Source of the DNA: Candidatus Thorarchaeota archaeon
Lineage (GTDB): Archaea; Asgardarchaeota; Thorarchaeia; Thorarchaeales; Thorarchaeaceae
NCBI GenBank assembly: GCA_004524595.1
Contig: SDOA01000149.1
Location: forward strand, 1 to 8,497
Length of the DNA: 8,497 nucleotides
Direction: 5' to 3'
Part shown: positions 1 through 6,400 of the stretch, piece after piece
Layout of the letters: each line of letters starts with the position of its first letter
Numbering within the stretch: position 1 is the first letter of the stretch
Made by a program: the position numbers and the translations under genes
Notes under the pieces: generated by a model
Databases searched by the model: none
What the model was told of the DNA's origin: nothing
What the model saw: the letters and a program-made list of their open reading frames with translations, nothing else

Positions 1-60
1 CTGAATGCCTTTCTCATCACCCTAGAAATGAAACAGACCATCAGTAAGAGGGTGGGATCT
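1..60 (+). repeat. Possible degraded copy 0 of the intergenic peptide repeat
   Basis: Read from base 3, the frame gives E-C-L-S-H, which resembles the E-F/Y/C-L-P-Y stretch of the repeat peptide. It is followed by a gaaacagac stretch and by gagggtgggatct, which matches 12 of 13 bases of the post-ORF part of copy 7. It ends next to the stop codon of the minus-strand zinc-finger gene, the same placement as copies 1, 2 and 5 beside minus-strand genes. The alignment needs an insertion and the left part is cut by the window edge, so this is a tentative call. Confidence 0.3.
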
Positions 61-61
61 A

Positions 62-424
62 CTAGCTATGGTAGTTGAGATAATGGCGTCTAGCACACGC
101 ATCCGAACAGAACACTTTCGTGCATCGATTGCATCCGACTTTATAGCCACCCAGAGAACTGCCACACTCGGCACAGACTCCTCGTTTAATACTACGGCTT
201 ATTTCCTCTTTTCTATACTCATCAGACCCTCTTGCAAGAAGAAGAAGTCCTATGAGAACTGGAATCCCTGCTAATATGTAATACAGGGGGACTCCTGGCA
301 TCACCTGAATACGCCAGAATTCCTCTATTGGAATATATCCCAGGGCAATAACTGACAAGAAAGGCATGAAAAAGATTAAAACACCAATAATAACCAGAAG
401 AATACCATTGCATTGTTTGTCCAT
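62..424 (-). CDS. Small two-TM protein with C-terminal HIT/MYND-like zinc finger
   Basis: The 120-aa protein has two hydrophobic segments (about residues 7-28 and 46-64), a short charged linker (66-82) and a cysteine-rich C-terminus. Putative zinc ligands are C84, C87, C98, C101, C106, C110, H114 and H119, spaced C-x2-C-x10-C-x2-C-x4-C-x3-C-x3-H-x4-H. This is the cross-braced, two-zinc spacing of HIT- and MYND-type treble-clef fingers, which in eukaryotes mediate protein contacts. The positively charged stretch after TM2 (R65, R71, K72) suggests the finger faces the cytoplasm. The ATG start is supported by a GGAGTG-like Shine-Dalgarno site (complement of 431-437) about 6 nt upstream. The gene stands alone on the minus strand. 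The function is unknown. A membrane-tethered adaptor is inference; AN1-like or generic zinc-ribbon folds are alternatives. Confidence 0.75.
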   Translation of the reverse strand: MDKQCNGILLVIIGVLIFFMPFLSVIALGYIPIEEFWRIQVMPGVPLYYILAGIPVLIGLLLLARGSDEYRKEEISRSIKRGVCAECGSSLGGYKVGCNRCTKVFCSDACARRHYLNYHS

Positions 425-779
425 TCAACACACTCCCTAAAGCGGTAATTAGCATATCTCCACTACTAATTAACCATTGAAATACCAACAAAATGGGTTT
501 GTAACTACCTAAAAAAAACATCGGGTTTCCGCTGTTCGGACTGGAAAAGTGCCGCGTTCATATTTTGTTGGAAAAGATACGGTAAATCATAATATAGCAA
601 CATCATTAACCACGAATCTTATCCCTAATCAGTTAAAATTCTGGAGCGTCCATCTCATGATTCTATCGAGGGAGTGATAATACATTGTACAATATAGCAA
701 CTCCTTTTGTATTAATGATATAGTGACTCTTAATTTCGCAATCCATTTGTGAGCGACTATATTGCTTGAGTAACCTTCC
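425..779. other. A/T-rich intergenic region with no supported gene
   Basis: About 355 bp between the zinc-finger gene start and repeat copy 1. I see no convincing coding frame on either strand. The right edge of the zinc-finger gene leader (425-470) holds its Shine-Dalgarno site. The 11-mer aatatagcaac occurs twice, at 591-601 and 691-701, exactly 100 nt apart, and ctatatt occurs in the opposite sense near 757-763. No tRNA or CRISPR structure was seen. Confidence 0.5.
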
Positions 780-890
780 GTGATTGGAAGGAAAATTTTC
801 TGTTCTGAGTGTCAGCCATATAGGCAAGAGAAACAGATGTAGTTAGTTTTCAAATCGAGAGAGGGTCTTCCTCTCTCCCTCACACTTTTT
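780..890 (+). repeat. Intergenic peptide repeat, copy 1 (divergent)
   Basis: From a GTG at 780 an uninterrupted frame runs to TAG at 840-842 and encodes VIGRKIFCSECQPYRQEKQM. The last eight residues (PYRQEKQM is shared from residue 13) are identical to the other copies, while the middle has diverged (GPEYL becomes CSECQ). The ATG found in other copies is ATT here. After the stop comes the conserved caaatcgagag tract and a perfect hairpin. The copy lies on the plus strand opposite the 3' end of the minus-strand methyltransferase. Confidence 0.75.
857..890 (+). terminator. Hairpin at 3' end of repeat copy 1, probable terminator
   Basis: GAGAGAGG (857-864) pairs perfectly with CCTCTCTC (870-877) around the 5-nt loop gtctt. 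A short T-run follows at 886-890. The methyltransferase stop codon (minus strand, 880-882) lies directly beside the stem, so it may end transcripts arriving from either side. Archaea often terminate on T-tracts without hairpins, so the terminator role is inferred. Confidence 0.5.
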
Positions 891-1425
891 GAACAATGAA
901 CATTCTATAAAGCGAGTTCACCTTTGGATATCTGATGTACTTATCTTCCAATACGATCCAGAAATTAGACTCATTCTCGAATATTGATTCCAGGATAGAT
1001 TCGGTAGTCTTTGACGTACTTACAAGAATACAGAGAACTGCACCAATCCGCATCTCATTCATTATTCGTTGAACAAATCTGATCTCCTTCTCACGTTCAC
1101 GTTTATAGAAATGAAGCATTGAATCAAGCAGGATGTAATCAAAGCTGGAATCAATTGGATATTCATAGATGTCCGCAATGACACCTCTCACGTTGAGATT
1201 GTTCTTCTTCGCCTCCCTTAGCATCTGCTCAATACCAATTTGAGAGATATCAACACCTGTGATTTCATAGCCCAGGCCAGCTAGAGCTAGTGCATCTCGT
1301 CCCTGTCCACATCCTAGGTCCAAGACCTTTCCTCTATCACTGTTTTCAGCAAAGAACTTGACCAAGTCTGGACCTGGATCTCCAAAATGATGTTCCTCTT
1401 CATAGTATTTGTCATACTTTACCAT
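880..1425 (-). CDS. Class I SAM-dependent methyltransferase
   Basis: This 181-aa protein should transfer a methyl group from S-adenosylmethionine; the acceptor cannot be read from the sequence. The Rossmann-fold signature is clear. Motif I, VLDLGCGQGRD, is at residues 34-44 with the SAM-binding glycines. The acidic residue ending strand 2 is D59 in ITGVDIS, an adenine-proximal acid is D85 in GVIADIYEYP, and motif IV-like FDYILLDSMLHF is at 95-106. The order and length fit small single-domain methyltransferases of the Methyltransf_11/25 and TehB-like type. No substrate-recognition domain is attached. The ATG start at 1425 is supported by GGTGAG (complement of 1431-1436) six nucleotides upstream. 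It is a single gene flanked by repeat copies 1 and 2. Methylation of a small molecule or a peptide are both open. Confidence 0.88.
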   Translation of the reverse strand: MVKYDKYYEEEHHFGDPGPDLVKFFAENSDRGKVLDLGCGQGRDALALAGLGYEITGVDISQIGIEQMLREAKKNNLNVRGVIADIYEYPIDSSFDYILLDSMLHFYKREREKEIRFVQRIMNEMRIGAVLCILVSTSKTTESILESIFENESNFWIVLEDKYIRYPKVNSLYRMFIVQKV

Positions 1426-1437
1426 GTAGACTCACCA

Positions 1438-1560
1438 ATGGTGTGTGTGCTTCTATTCATAAAGGTCATGGGTCGCGAGAACGTTGGGCCTTAGTTTTTG
1501 TCGTACAGGCAATAGAAACAGATGTAGTAATGGTTTTCAGATGAGAGAAGCTGATTTTGT
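1438..1560 (+). repeat. Intergenic peptide repeat, copy 2 (inactivated)
   Basis: The ATG at 1468 begins MGRE as in copy 7, but in-frame TAG codons occur at 1492-1494 and 1513-1515 before the usual TAG at 1525-1527. The region still aligns closely in nucleotides (tacaggcaatagaaacagat). An upstream in-frame ATG at 1438 would give a short hydrophobic leader (MVCVLLFIKV) before MGRE. The post-ORF tract is weakly conserved, with only a short AGAA/TTCT pairing. It abuts the 3' end of the minus-strand membrane-protein gene. It reads as a pseudogenised copy. Confidence 0.75.
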
Positions 1561-1570
1561 TCTAGAAGGA

Positions 1571-2434
1571 TTAAGGAGTCATTTGAACTTCTTTCTCATT
1601 CGTATCTGTTTCTTCCGAGAGAAGCTCCGGGGAGTTGAACGTCCCATGTGAGAGAGATAGTATGAACGCGTAGACAGATAGCACTATCAGAGGTATGTGG
1701 AGTATTCCATTCCAGAATAGCAAATCAGGGAACATGATGAAGTTTGTTAGGATATTGTAAAAGCTGATAATAACCCCGACCAGACTGGTCACTCTCAGTG
1801 TAACAATGTTGATGTTGGGATAGAAGATAATGAGGACTGAGAGGTATACAGGGGTCATCATACAGAAGGCTAAGCCTGCCTCGCCAGTCAGAAATAGGAG
1901 AGGATTGAGGTCCAACGCCATTGTTTCTGTATTGATGGGATACCAGAATGCCAGAATGGCTAATGGAATCACCCAAATCGTGGACAGGTCTCGCCGAGGA
2001 GTATCGAGAACATTCTTCTGAGCCACTGCCTCCCAGAACCAGGTCAATGCAACGATGAGGAACATGACCAGATTCACAGTCACTACAGCAAGTCCAAATT
2101 CCTCAGTGAAGGCAATACTCTGTAGAAACGCTACGAGGACATAGAAGACACCGACATAGACACTGAAGTATCGTGAGATCCTTGTTTTTAGGGTGAAGAC
2201 TAAGGCAATCATGAGAATCGCAAGTATCTTGAAGAGAGGAAAGAGAGGAGCCAGGTCATAGACTATTGCTTGGGAGAGCACAGCTCCTATCAACCACCCT
2301 GCCTGTTCAGAACCGACCGGCTCAGCAGTGAGAGGCGGAAGCATCTGGAGTAGCAGCAGTAGAAGAAAGAACCACCATCTACGTGTAACAATCTCAACTC
2401 TAGTTTGAATCCTTTCGATGTTTTCCAGTTTCAT
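1571..2434 (-). CDS. Multipass membrane protein of unknown function
   Basis: The 287-aa protein has about eight or nine hydrophobic segments, roughly at residues 20-37, 46-60, 66-82, 88-108, 113-134, 152-166, 186-204, 210-234 and 238-262. The tail from about 265 is acidic and hydrophilic (ELLSEETDTNEKE), and the N-terminus is basic. I recognise no family motif: no transporter signature, no ATP-binding site and no catalytic cluster. The start ATG has no strong Shine-Dalgarno site. A TATA-like tract on the minus strand (about 2464-2480, aaataaatagtata) lies 30-46 nt upstream, which would give a leader of roughly 15 nt. It is not clearly co-transcribed with the methyltransferase, because repeat copy 2 separates them by about 145 bp. 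The reading frame is intact and its composition is typical of an integral membrane protein, so it is very likely real. Confidence 0.8.
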   Translation of the reverse strand: MKLENIERIQTRVEIVTRRWWFFLLLLLLQMLPPLTAEPVGSEQAGWLIGAVLSQAIVYDLAPLFPLFKILAILMIALVFTLKTRISRYFSVYVGVFYVLVAFLQSIAFTEEFGLAVVTVNLVMFLIVALTWFWEAVAQKNVLDTPRRDLSTIWVIPLAILAFWYPINTETMALDLNPLLFLTGEAGLAFCMMTPVYLSVLIIFYPNINIVTLRVTSLVGVIISFYNILTNFIMFPDLLFWNGILHIPLIVLSVYAFILSLSHGTFNSPELLSEETDTNEKEVQMTP

Positions 2435-2554
2435 CTTGTTTACCAGCTTTCAGGCATTCTTTTAGTATACTATTTATTTGATGAACATAATAGATTGCCT
2501 ACCAACGCAAGATTCCGAAAAGATGATACCTTCACCAAGATTGTTCCTCAAGAG

Positions 2555-2650
2555 AGAGGCTTCGACCTGAATTTCTACCCTACAGGCAAGAGAAGCAGAT
2601 GTAATTATAATTCGAAGAAGGAGGCAGATGCTCCCTTTCTTACTTCTTTA
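2555..2650 (+). repeat. Intergenic peptide repeat, copy 3 (frameshifted)
   Basis: The 3' half, 2569-2604, encodes EFLPYRQEKQM followed by TAA. It differs from copy 4 over these 12 codons at five sites, all third positions. One base is missing near 2564 (ttcgacct instead of ttcggacct), which breaks the frame, and no conserved ATG survives upstream. An imperfect hairpin (GAAGAAGGAG 2614-2623 against CTCCCTTTCTT 2631-2641) and T-rich sequence follow. It lies between the divergent membrane-protein gene and the secreted-protein gene. Confidence 0.75.
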
Positions 2651-2725
2651 TTCCTAGATTTCAAGGTTACTTCCATAGAACATCTCTTTTAAATTAGAAA
2701 TGTGGTATAATTATGTAGAACACTG

Positions 2726-3283
2726 TTGTCATATAGAAAAAGCTGGGCGATCATCATTATCCTCGTTGCGGGTTTAGGTATCGGTGTATGTATGATTGCA
2801 GTTGGGGTCATCCAATTGTTACCGTCCAGCCCCACTCAGGTTCCACCACCTTTGTTCCCACCTGGGGATAATCCAGATATCATCGTTTCAAACAATCTTG
2901 AAATATGGGCTGAAGCAATATATTCCCAAGATTTTATGCCTGCCGTACCAGAGGAAGGACCTCCTTTTGGAACGATAATTTGGGTGAATGTAACAAATAC
3001 TGGAAACACTACTGTGAGTAACTTCGAAGCAGTTAGAACGACCATCTATTTTCATAACAATAGCATGCTGTTGGTCACACTCAAGTTGATTTTCGTTGGA
3101 GATTCAACGCAGATTAATCCAGGTGAGAGTTGTATTCTTGAGTTCACCAATGATAGAAGTAGTATTTTCTCTCCAACAATTGAGGAGGGAACAGTACTGT
3201 ATAGCAGAATCCTTACAAGATGGAGTGATGGTATAGAAGAAATACTAACGACTCCACCTTCTGCTCTATTCTATACATGGTGA
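2726..3283 (+). CDS. Membrane-anchored extracellular beta-sandwich-like protein
   Basis: This is a 185-aa protein. Residues 1-6 are basic (R4, K5), and 7-30 form one hydrophobic segment that acts as an uncleaved signal anchor. A proline-rich linker follows (about 33-50), then a polar domain (51-185) rich in beta-type sequence. The patterns VNVTNTGNTTVSNF (87-100) and INPGESCILEF (130-140) resemble the CARDB/APHP and Ig-like domains of archaeal surface proteins. Sequons at N88, N94 and N111 would allow N-glycosylation outside the cell. The start is TTG; no in-frame ATG precedes it after the TAA at 2708, and the next ATG (codon 23) would cut the anchor in half. TATA-like ttttaaat near 2687-2695 would place transcription start close to the TTG, implying a nearly leaderless mRNA. 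The role is unknown; a cell-surface protein is inferred. Confidence 0.78.
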   Translation: MSYRKSWAIIIILVAGLGIGVCMIAVGVIQLLPSSPTQVPPPLFPPGDNPDIIVSNNLEIWAEAIYSQDFMPAVPEEGPPFGTIIWVNVTNTGNTTVSNFEAVRTTIYFHNNSMLLVTLKLIFVGDSTQINPGESCILEFTNDRSSIFSPTIEEGTVLYSRILTRWSDGIEEILTTPPSALFYTW

Positions 3284-3329
3284 TGAATATTACCAAGTTC
3301 ATTCATACATCTAACTCTATCCTACCATC

Positions 3330-3389
3330 ATGGAAGGAAGCATTTTCGGACCTGAGTTCCTACCTTACAGGCAAGAGAAACAGATGTAG
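3330..3389 (+). CDS. Putative 19-aa peptide mini-gene in repeat copy 4
   Basis: The frame reads MEGSIFGPEFLPYRQEKQM then TAG. From residue 5 on it differs from copy 5 at five bases, all third codon positions and all synonymous. Its first residues (EGS) differ from the GRE of other copies. No Shine-Dalgarno site is evident. It lies 46 nt after the secreted-protein gene and 100 nt before the M3 peptidase start. Translation is unproven; a conserved C-terminal fragment of a longer gene is the alternative. Confidence 0.45.
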   Translation: MEGSIFGPEFLPYRQEKQM

Positions 3390-3405
3390 TTTCAACTTCC
3401 AAATC

Positions 3406-3437
3406 GAGAGGGTGAGTTCTCCTCTCTGTCCCTTTTA
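3406..3437 (+). terminator. Hairpin after repeat copy 4, possible terminator
   Basis: GAGAGG (3406-3411) pairs with CCTCTC (3421-3426) over a 9-nt loop, followed by the T-rich cccttttaaaa. It sits just upstream of, and merges into, the TATA-like box of the next gene. It would separate upstream transcripts from the peptidase promoter. Confidence 0.4.
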
Positions 3438-3442
3438 AAAAA
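3433..3442 (+). promoter_or_regulatory. TATA-like promoter of M3 peptidase 1
   Basis: TTTTAAAAAA is centred about 51 nt before the ATG. With the usual archaeal spacing, transcription would start near 3462-3466, leaving a leader of about 25 nt. The same box at the same distance precedes peptidase 3 (8306-8315), in an otherwise 92% identical leader. Confidence 0.5.
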
Positions 3443-3488
3443 CGTACACTTTTTACTCGGTTAGTACATCCACCTGTGGGTAATTGTT

Positions 3489-5270
3489 ATGGATGAGGAG
3501 CGGACATGGGACCTCTCAATCTTGGTTGAAGACACTTCTATTGAAGGAGTGACGAAAGCGACTGATTTAGCATTATCTGATTGCAAGAGTGCAATAACCA
3601 CCCTGCAGGGAGCACAGAAAGGAATTCAGGCGAAGCAGTTGGTAAAGCATTTCAAACAGGTTGAAAGTATTTTCGAGAGAATAGGTACCATTTCGGTATA
3701 TTCCTATTGTAAGCATGTGTCAGACACAAATGCTGAAGGCAGTCAGGTCTTAGGGTCACTATTCTACAGACTGACAAATGAAGGAGATGGGCAATATCGG
3801 TTATTCGAACAAATTCTTGGAAACATAGTAAAAGAGAACCATGAGATTTTAGAATCACCGGAGTTAGTAGACTACCGACACCGGCTTTACAAAAGCTGTC
3901 AGAAACTCCCATATTCACTAACACAGGTTGAGGAGGAGCTTATTGCAGAAAAGGATTCAAACGGTGTTTCAGCATTTGAACAACTTCAAAGTAGCTGGGT
4001 AGCTTCTCAATTGCTAGATGTTGATATTGAGGGAGAGAAAAAGCAGATCACAATGAACCAAGCTTTCTCGCTCTTATTGTCGGAGAATAGAGAAACCAGA
4101 GAGCAGGTTTCCAAAACATACTTTGGTTCATTTGCTAGAGATAAGTTGCTTCATACCACCGCACTGCGTACAATCTGTATGAATCACGTCCATATGACGA
4201 AGCGGCGAAATTGGCCGTCATACATGACTCAGAGTTTGATTGATCAAGATGTCGACGAAGAAACCATTTCTTCTCTTCTGAAGACACTTGAAGATGGAAC
4301 AGGGAGTGTTCAAAAATATGTTCGAATAAAAGCGAAATATTTAGGATACGACCAATTGCTTGGTTATGATCTGAGAGCTCCTTGGTTCTCAAAGACTCCG
4401 TGGAATCAAGATTGGTCAAGTGTGAAGACCACGGTCATCAGTGCATACGATGAGTTTGATGATGAGTTCGGGAAATATGTGAGGGGTCTTTTTACGAACC
4501 GACGTATCGATTCTGAGGATAGACCTGGACGAGCTGGATTGGGTTTTTGCTTCCCATGTTATGAGAAAAAGACGGCATTTGTATTCATCACATACAATGA
4601 CACTCTTAATGATGCGTACATCATTGCTCATGAACTTGGACATGGAATTCATAGTCACTATATAATGAGGCACAATAATTATCTCAATAGTGTCAACTTG
4701 TCAAGTTGTGTAGCTGAAACTGGTTCACTATTTGGTGAGATTCTATTTACAGAGCAGTTATTGAAAGAGTCTGACAATGATGAACTAAGACTGGAAGTGC
4801 TCGCGAGGGTCTTGGATAGATTCTACTCGATGACATTCTATATTGGATGTTGGGCATTCTTTGAACAGAACCTCTACAATGCAATAGAAAATGGAGAGGC
4901 TATTGATGTAGAAAGAGTCTGTGAGATTTGGAGGAATGTCAGACATAAGACATATGGTGATACCATAGAATGGACAGAAAATACAGAATTTGAGTGGGCG
5001 AGAATGGGTAATCTATTCATGTCGAATTATCGATTCTATAACTACAGCTATAGTTTTGCTCAGCTACTCGTATTTGCTCTCTATGAAGATTTCAAAAGAG
5101 GTGCATCTGACTTCAAAGAGAGGTTCAAGCGACTCTTGAGTAGAGGCGCTAGCATGAGTCCCAGAGAACAGATTGCAGAATTAGGTTTTGACATCACAAA
5201 GCCAGACTTTTGGACTCTTGGGATAAAACGAGCTGAACACTTTCTAGAGGACTTACAAAAATTACTCTAA
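3489..5270 (+). CDS. pepF: M3B-type metallo-oligoendopeptidase (PepF-like), copy 1
   Basis: This is a 593-aa zinc endopeptidase of family M3, a usual length for the oligoendopeptidase F branch. These enzymes cut short peptides in the cytoplasm and do not attack folded proteins. The zinc site is HELGH at residues 381-385 (zinc ligands H381 and H385, catalytic E382). The third ligand is E410 in CVAETGSLFGE. The conserved late tyrosine region, YNYSYSFAQLLV, starts at Y517 and probably supplies substrate-binding or transition-state tyrosines. The N-terminal WDLSILVEDTS matches the family's WDLS opening. There is no signal peptide. Over half the residues match peptidase 2 by eye, including TKRRxWPSYMTQSL and GYDLRAPWF. 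It starts at ATG after a TATA-like box; the Shine-Dalgarno match is weak (gtggg). Repeat copy 4 lies upstream and copy 5 begins 7 nt after the stop. The gene symbol is family-level only. Confidence 0.93.
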   Translation: MDEERTWDLSILVEDTSIEGVTKATDLALSDCKSAITTLQGAQKGIQAKQLVKHFKQVESIFERIGTISVYSYCKHVSDTNAEGSQVLGSLFYRLTNEGDGQYRLFEQILGNIVKENHEILESPELVDYRHRLYKSCQKLPYSLTQVEEELIAEKDSNGVSAFEQLQSSWVASQLLDVDIEGEKKQITMNQAFSLLLSENRETREQVSKTYFGSFARDKLLHTTALRTICMNHVHMTKRRNWPSYMTQSLIDQDVDEETISSLLKTLEDGTGSVQKYVRIKAKYLGYDQLLGYDLRAPWFSKTPWNQDWSSVKTTVISAYDEFDDEFGKYVRGLFTNRRIDSEDRPGRAGLGFCFPCYEKKTAFVFITYNDTLNDAYIIAHELGHGIHSHYIMRHNNYLNSVNLSSCVAETGSLFGEILFTEQLLKESDNDELRLEVLARVLDRFYSMTFYIGCWAFFEQNLYNAIENGEAIDVERVCEIWRNVRHKTYGDTIEWTENTEFEWARMGNLFMSNYRFYNYSYSFAQLLVFALYEDFKRGASDFKERFKRLLSRGASMSPREQIAELGFDITKPDFWTLGIKRAEHFLEDLQKLL

Positions 5271-5277
5271 GATCGTC

Positions 5278-5355
5278 ATGGGTCGGGAAATTTTTGGACC
5301 TGAATTCCTGCCTTACAGGCAAGAGAAGCAAATGTTGTTTAGTTATTCAGCTTGA
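5278..5355 (+). CDS. Putative 25-aa peptide mini-gene in repeat copy 5
   Basis: The ATG lies 7 nt after the peptidase 1 stop, so translation could be coupled. It encodes MGREIFGPEFLPYRQEKQM plus LFSYSA, because the usual TAG is TTG here. Over the 19 shared codons it differs from copy 7 at nine bases, eight of them in third positions; the only amino-acid change is F/Y at residue 10. This is the strongest single indication that the repeat is translated. Upstream in-frame codons contain no start before a stop at 5245. Confidence 0.5.
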   Translation: MGREIFGPEFLPYRQEKQMLFSYSA

Positions 5356-5388
5356 GATAGGGTCATCCTCTCTCCACTACTCTTTTTT
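5354..5388 (+). terminator. Hairpin plus T6 run, terminator for peptidase 1 / peptide 5
   Basis: GAGATAGG (5354-5361) pairs with CCTCTCTC (5367-5374) with one mismatch and a 5-nt loop. TTTTTT follows at 5383-5388. The T-run overlaps the last lysine codons of the minus-strand acetyltransferase, whose stop is at 5377-5379. It is well placed to end plus-strand transcripts between convergent genes. Confidence 0.6.
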
Positions 5389-6261
5389 CACCCAAGCAAA
5401 CGTTTGGTGAATGGAATTTGTAGTAAATCCGAGATCTTTGTAGAGATTGAATGCGGGACCACCGTTCACTGAAGACAACGAGATGACCTTCATCTTTGAA
5501 TGGACCTTTGCTGCATCAATAAGAGAATGACTCACAATAGTACGTCCAAATCCCTGACCTCTAAATGATGGAAGAATGGCAACAAGCCCAACTTGTCCAT
5601 GACCATCCTGATCTTTTACCAGACAAGACCCAATCGGATCTTCGTCATGTGTGAGGATACTGAAATGCCAGGCATCGTTCACTCTAGTCAATGTCTTTGA
5701 ACAGGCATCCAGACTCCCCACTTGTTCTTGATACTGCTCTGTGAATGGATGTCCAACGAAACTCTCAAAGAGCATCTTAGCAACCAGTTCCTTCATGTCT
5801 TCACTATACTGGACAATCTGGAAGTCTTCAGGAGGTTCACTTTGAGAGATTAATTCGATATCTGCTCGTTTTATTGACATATCTGCATATTCGACCATTG
5901 AAAATCCAGAGGATGTAAGAAAGGCATGCTTGGAACTTGGTACATTTTTTCCAGAGATACGAATCACAGGGTGGATCTCCTTCAGGTGTTGAAAGATATC
6001 ACTAAATAATTCCCCCCACACTTCGATAGGACAATGAATTGAAGTGATCTCCTTCAGAGGTCGTCGGAATGCCCCAAACCCATAGGTGGCTGTATCACCA
6101 TTAACTCCTGCAAGTAAGATGAGGTTTCCATTTTCTAAGTCTTTCAATAGATTGGTCTTGATTTGATCTAACTCATTTTCATCTTGGGTTACAGTTCTTA
6201 GGGACTCATCAACAAGATGTTCAATGATTGAGAATCCTTCAGAATCAATCTCTTGAATCAT
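5377..6261 (-). CDS. Double-domain GNAT family N-acetyltransferase
   Basis: The 294-aa protein should move an acetyl group from acetyl-CoA to an amine; the acceptor is not evident. The C-terminal GNAT domain (about 146-294) has the acetyl-CoA pyrophosphate-binding motif A at residues 224-239 (VGLVAILPSFRGQGFG, R/Q-x-x-G-x-G form), and N272-LYKDLGF typical of motif B. The N-terminal half (about 1-133) looks like a second, degenerate GNAT fold: it has NGDTATYGFGAF-like core strands and a SSKHAFLTSSGFSMVEY stretch matching the end of a GNAT domain, but no intact R-x-x-G-x-G. Tandem GNATs with one inactive half are known. The ATG start at 6261 has GGTG about 7 nt upstream. The gene is opposite in strand to its neighbours and sits between repeat copies 5 and 6, splitting the peptidase array. 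A peptide or amino-acid substrate is only inferred from context. Confidence 0.88.
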   Translation of the reverse strand: MIQEIDSEGFSIIEHLVDESLRTVTQDENELDQIKTNLLKDLENGNLILLAGVNGDTATYGFGAFRRPLKEITSIHCPIEVWGELFSDIFQHLKEIHPVIRISGKNVPSSKHAFLTSSGFSMVEYADMSIKRADIELISQSEPPEDFQIVQYSEDMKELVAKMLFESFVGHPFTEQYQEQVGSLDACSKTLTRVNDAWHFSILTHDEDPIGSCLVKDQDGHGQVGLVAILPSFRGQGFGRTIVSHSLIDAAKVHSKMKVISLSSVNGGPAFNLYKDLGFTTNSIHQTFAWVKKE

Positions 6262-6271
6262 TCAAAACACC

Positions 6272-6376
6272 ATGAGTCTAGTACGAATACTTCATCAAAA
6301 ACAATTCGTTATGGCTCGTGAGGTCTTCGGACCTGAGTATCTTAACTCAAAACCGTTCAATTTTTTACAAAGATAG
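6272..6376 (+). CDS. Hybrid mini-ORF from truncated repeat copy 6
   Basis: The conserved part MAREVFGPEYL starts at ATG 6311 and is then replaced by an unrelated tail (NSKPFNFLQR, stop at 6374-6376). An in-frame upstream ATG at 6272 gives a 34-aa version. Within the conserved 11 codons only two residues differ from copy 7 (G2A, I5V). The 3' half of the repeat, including its hairpin, is missing, as if replaced by the leader of peptidase 2. It may be a deletion relic rather than a gene. Confidence 0.25.
   Translation: MSLVRILHQKQFVMAREVFGPEYLNSKPFNFLQR
6305..6343 (+). repeat. Intergenic peptide repeat, copy 6 (3' truncated)
   Basis: Only the first part of the repeat is present: ttcgtt, ATG and ten more conserved codons, ending at CTT 6341-6343. 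The remaining codons, the post-ORF tract and the hairpin found in copies 4, 5 and 7 are absent, and the peptidase 2 start follows 58 nt later. Confidence 0.75.
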
Positions 6377-6400
6377 AATCTTGTTCTATGGGTTTTCAAT

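Larger units (their letters stand above)
3330..3442 (+). repeat. Intergenic peptide repeat, copy 4
   Basis: An intact peptide frame is followed by tttcaacttccaaatcgaga and a hairpin. The 99 bases from the peptide stop to the peptidase start differ from those after copy 7 at only eight positions, with no gap. This is the best-preserved copy pair in the window. Confidence 0.85.
5276..5389 (+). repeat. Intergenic peptide repeat, copy 5
   Basis: A full-length copy between the convergent peptidase 1 and acetyltransferase genes. The peptide frame is intact but reads through into six extra codons. The hairpin and T-run run into the 3' end of the minus-strand gene. Confidence 0.85.

Noticed and set aside
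68..274. 68-codon plus-strand frame opposite the zinc-finger gene.
   Set aside because: It is antisense to a convincing gene, with no recognisable features or leader.
222..521. 99-codon minus-strand frame overlapping the zinc-finger gene.
   Set aside because: It is the out-of-frame shadow of a gene with a clear zinc-finger pattern and a Shine-Dalgarno site.
660..676. ttctatcgagggagtga resembles codons 17-22 of the M3 peptidases and could be a peptidase remnant.
   Set aside because: The match is only about 16 bases with no supporting similarity on either side. A 12-mer coincidence is expected somewhere in a window of this size.
2405..2692. Plus-strand 95-codon frame across the membrane-protein start and repeat copy 3.
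   Set aside because: It overlaps a well-supported minus-strand gene start and reads the repeat in a different frame from its conserved peptide. It has no domain-like sequence.
3489..5270. Possible inactivation of peptidase 1, because the spacing from HELGH to the third zinc ligand is one residue longer than in copy 2.
   Set aside because: H381, E382, H385 and E410 are all present, and loop length between the motifs varies naturally in the family.
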